From: Pseudomonadota bacterium
GTDB lineage: Bacteria > Pseudomonadota > Gammaproteobacteria > Xanthomonadales > Xanthomonadaceae
Assembly: GCA_023438325.1 (NCBI GenBank)
Contig: JAEXRB010000098.1
Coordinates: 1 to 5,810, forward strand
Direction of reading: 5' to 3'
DNA: 5,810 nt
Made by a program: the position numbers and the translations under genes. The notes under the pieces are model-generated. The model was given only the letters and a program-made list of their open reading frames with translations. It was not told where the DNA came from and made no database searches. This document shows, one piece after another, positions 5,688-5,810 of this stretch; positions within the stretch are counted from its first letter, which is position 1; each line of letters begins with the position of its first letter.

Positions 5688-5810
5688 ATGAGCACTCATC
5701 GCAACCCGGTTTCTCGTCTGGCCGCGCAATACGGTTGGCCGAACGATTTCAAGCAACTTTTCGAGCGCGTGCTGCACGATGCCGATGCTGACCAGAGCAA
5801 TGTGGTGACC
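5688..5810 (+). CDS. Probable small heat-shock protein (Hsp20), N-terminus only
   Basis: An open frame with a good ribosome binding site runs off the window after 41 codons. The protein starts MSTHRNPVSRLAAQYGWPND and continues FKQLFERVLHDADADQSNVVT. A short N-terminal arm with an aromatic DF-x-x-LF motif and an acidic linker ending in SNVVT resembles the N-terminal arm that precedes the alpha-crystallin domain in xanthomonad Hsp20 proteins, as far as I can recall them. The alpha-crystallin domain itself is outside the window, so this is a tentative name and a different short-armed protein cannot be excluded. If correct, it is a cytoplasmic holdase chaperone placed back to back with an oxidative-stress enzyme. 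Confidence 0.55.
   Translation, partial: MSTHRNPVSRLAAQYGWPNDFKQLFERVLHDADADQSNVVT

Noticed and set aside
1..5810. Mobile element, CRISPR array, toxin-antitoxin or defence system, tRNA or rRNA
   Set aside because: No transposase or integrase motifs, no regularly spaced repeats, no terminal inverted repeats and no tRNA-like structure were seen. Every long coding region is a metabolic or stress gene with ordinary base composition.

Overview
This is a GC-rich chromosomal segment with dense gene packing, most likely from a gammaproteobacterium of the Xanthomonadales/Lysobacterales group (Rhodanobacter/Dyella-like). That placement is inferred from protein character and gene neighbourhood, not from a search. 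All genes look like housekeeping or metabolic genes. I see no mobile element, CRISPR array, rRNA or tRNA.

Layout: (1) Bases 1-1206, plus strand: the C-terminal part of a YbdL-type methionine/glutamine aminotransferase, followed 7 bp later by a complete YafV-type omega-amidase. Together they form a methionine-salvage pair: the transaminase uses glutamine to aminate the keto acid of methionine, and the amidase removes the alpha-ketoglutaramate by-product. (2) Bases 1248-2927, minus strand: a complete FadD long-chain acyl-CoA synthetase, convergent with yafV; a perfect 8-bp hairpin lies between the two stops. (3) Bases 3072-5040, plus strand, divergent from fadD: a small predicted lipoprotein that may have an NTF2-like fold, then a wax ester synthase/diacylglycerol acyltransferase (WS/DGAT) family enzyme. 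FadD makes acyl-CoA and WS/DGAT enzymes consume it, so this block looks like a neutral-lipid or acyl-transfer neighbourhood. (4) Bases 5043-5525, minus strand: a Prx5-like peroxiredoxin with a single cysteine, convergent with the WS/DGAT gene and separated from it by 2 bp. (5) Bases 5526-5687: a 162-bp divergent intergenic region with a direct repeat, two interleaved inverted repeats and a short upstream ORF. (6) From 5688 to the window edge: the first 41 codons of a gene that is tentatively a small heat-shock protein (Hsp20).

No clearly new system is visible. The items most worth a second look are the fadD / lipoprotein / WS-DGAT neighbourhood with its uncharacterised lipoprotein, the single-cysteine peroxiredoxin, and the structured leader in front of the last gene.
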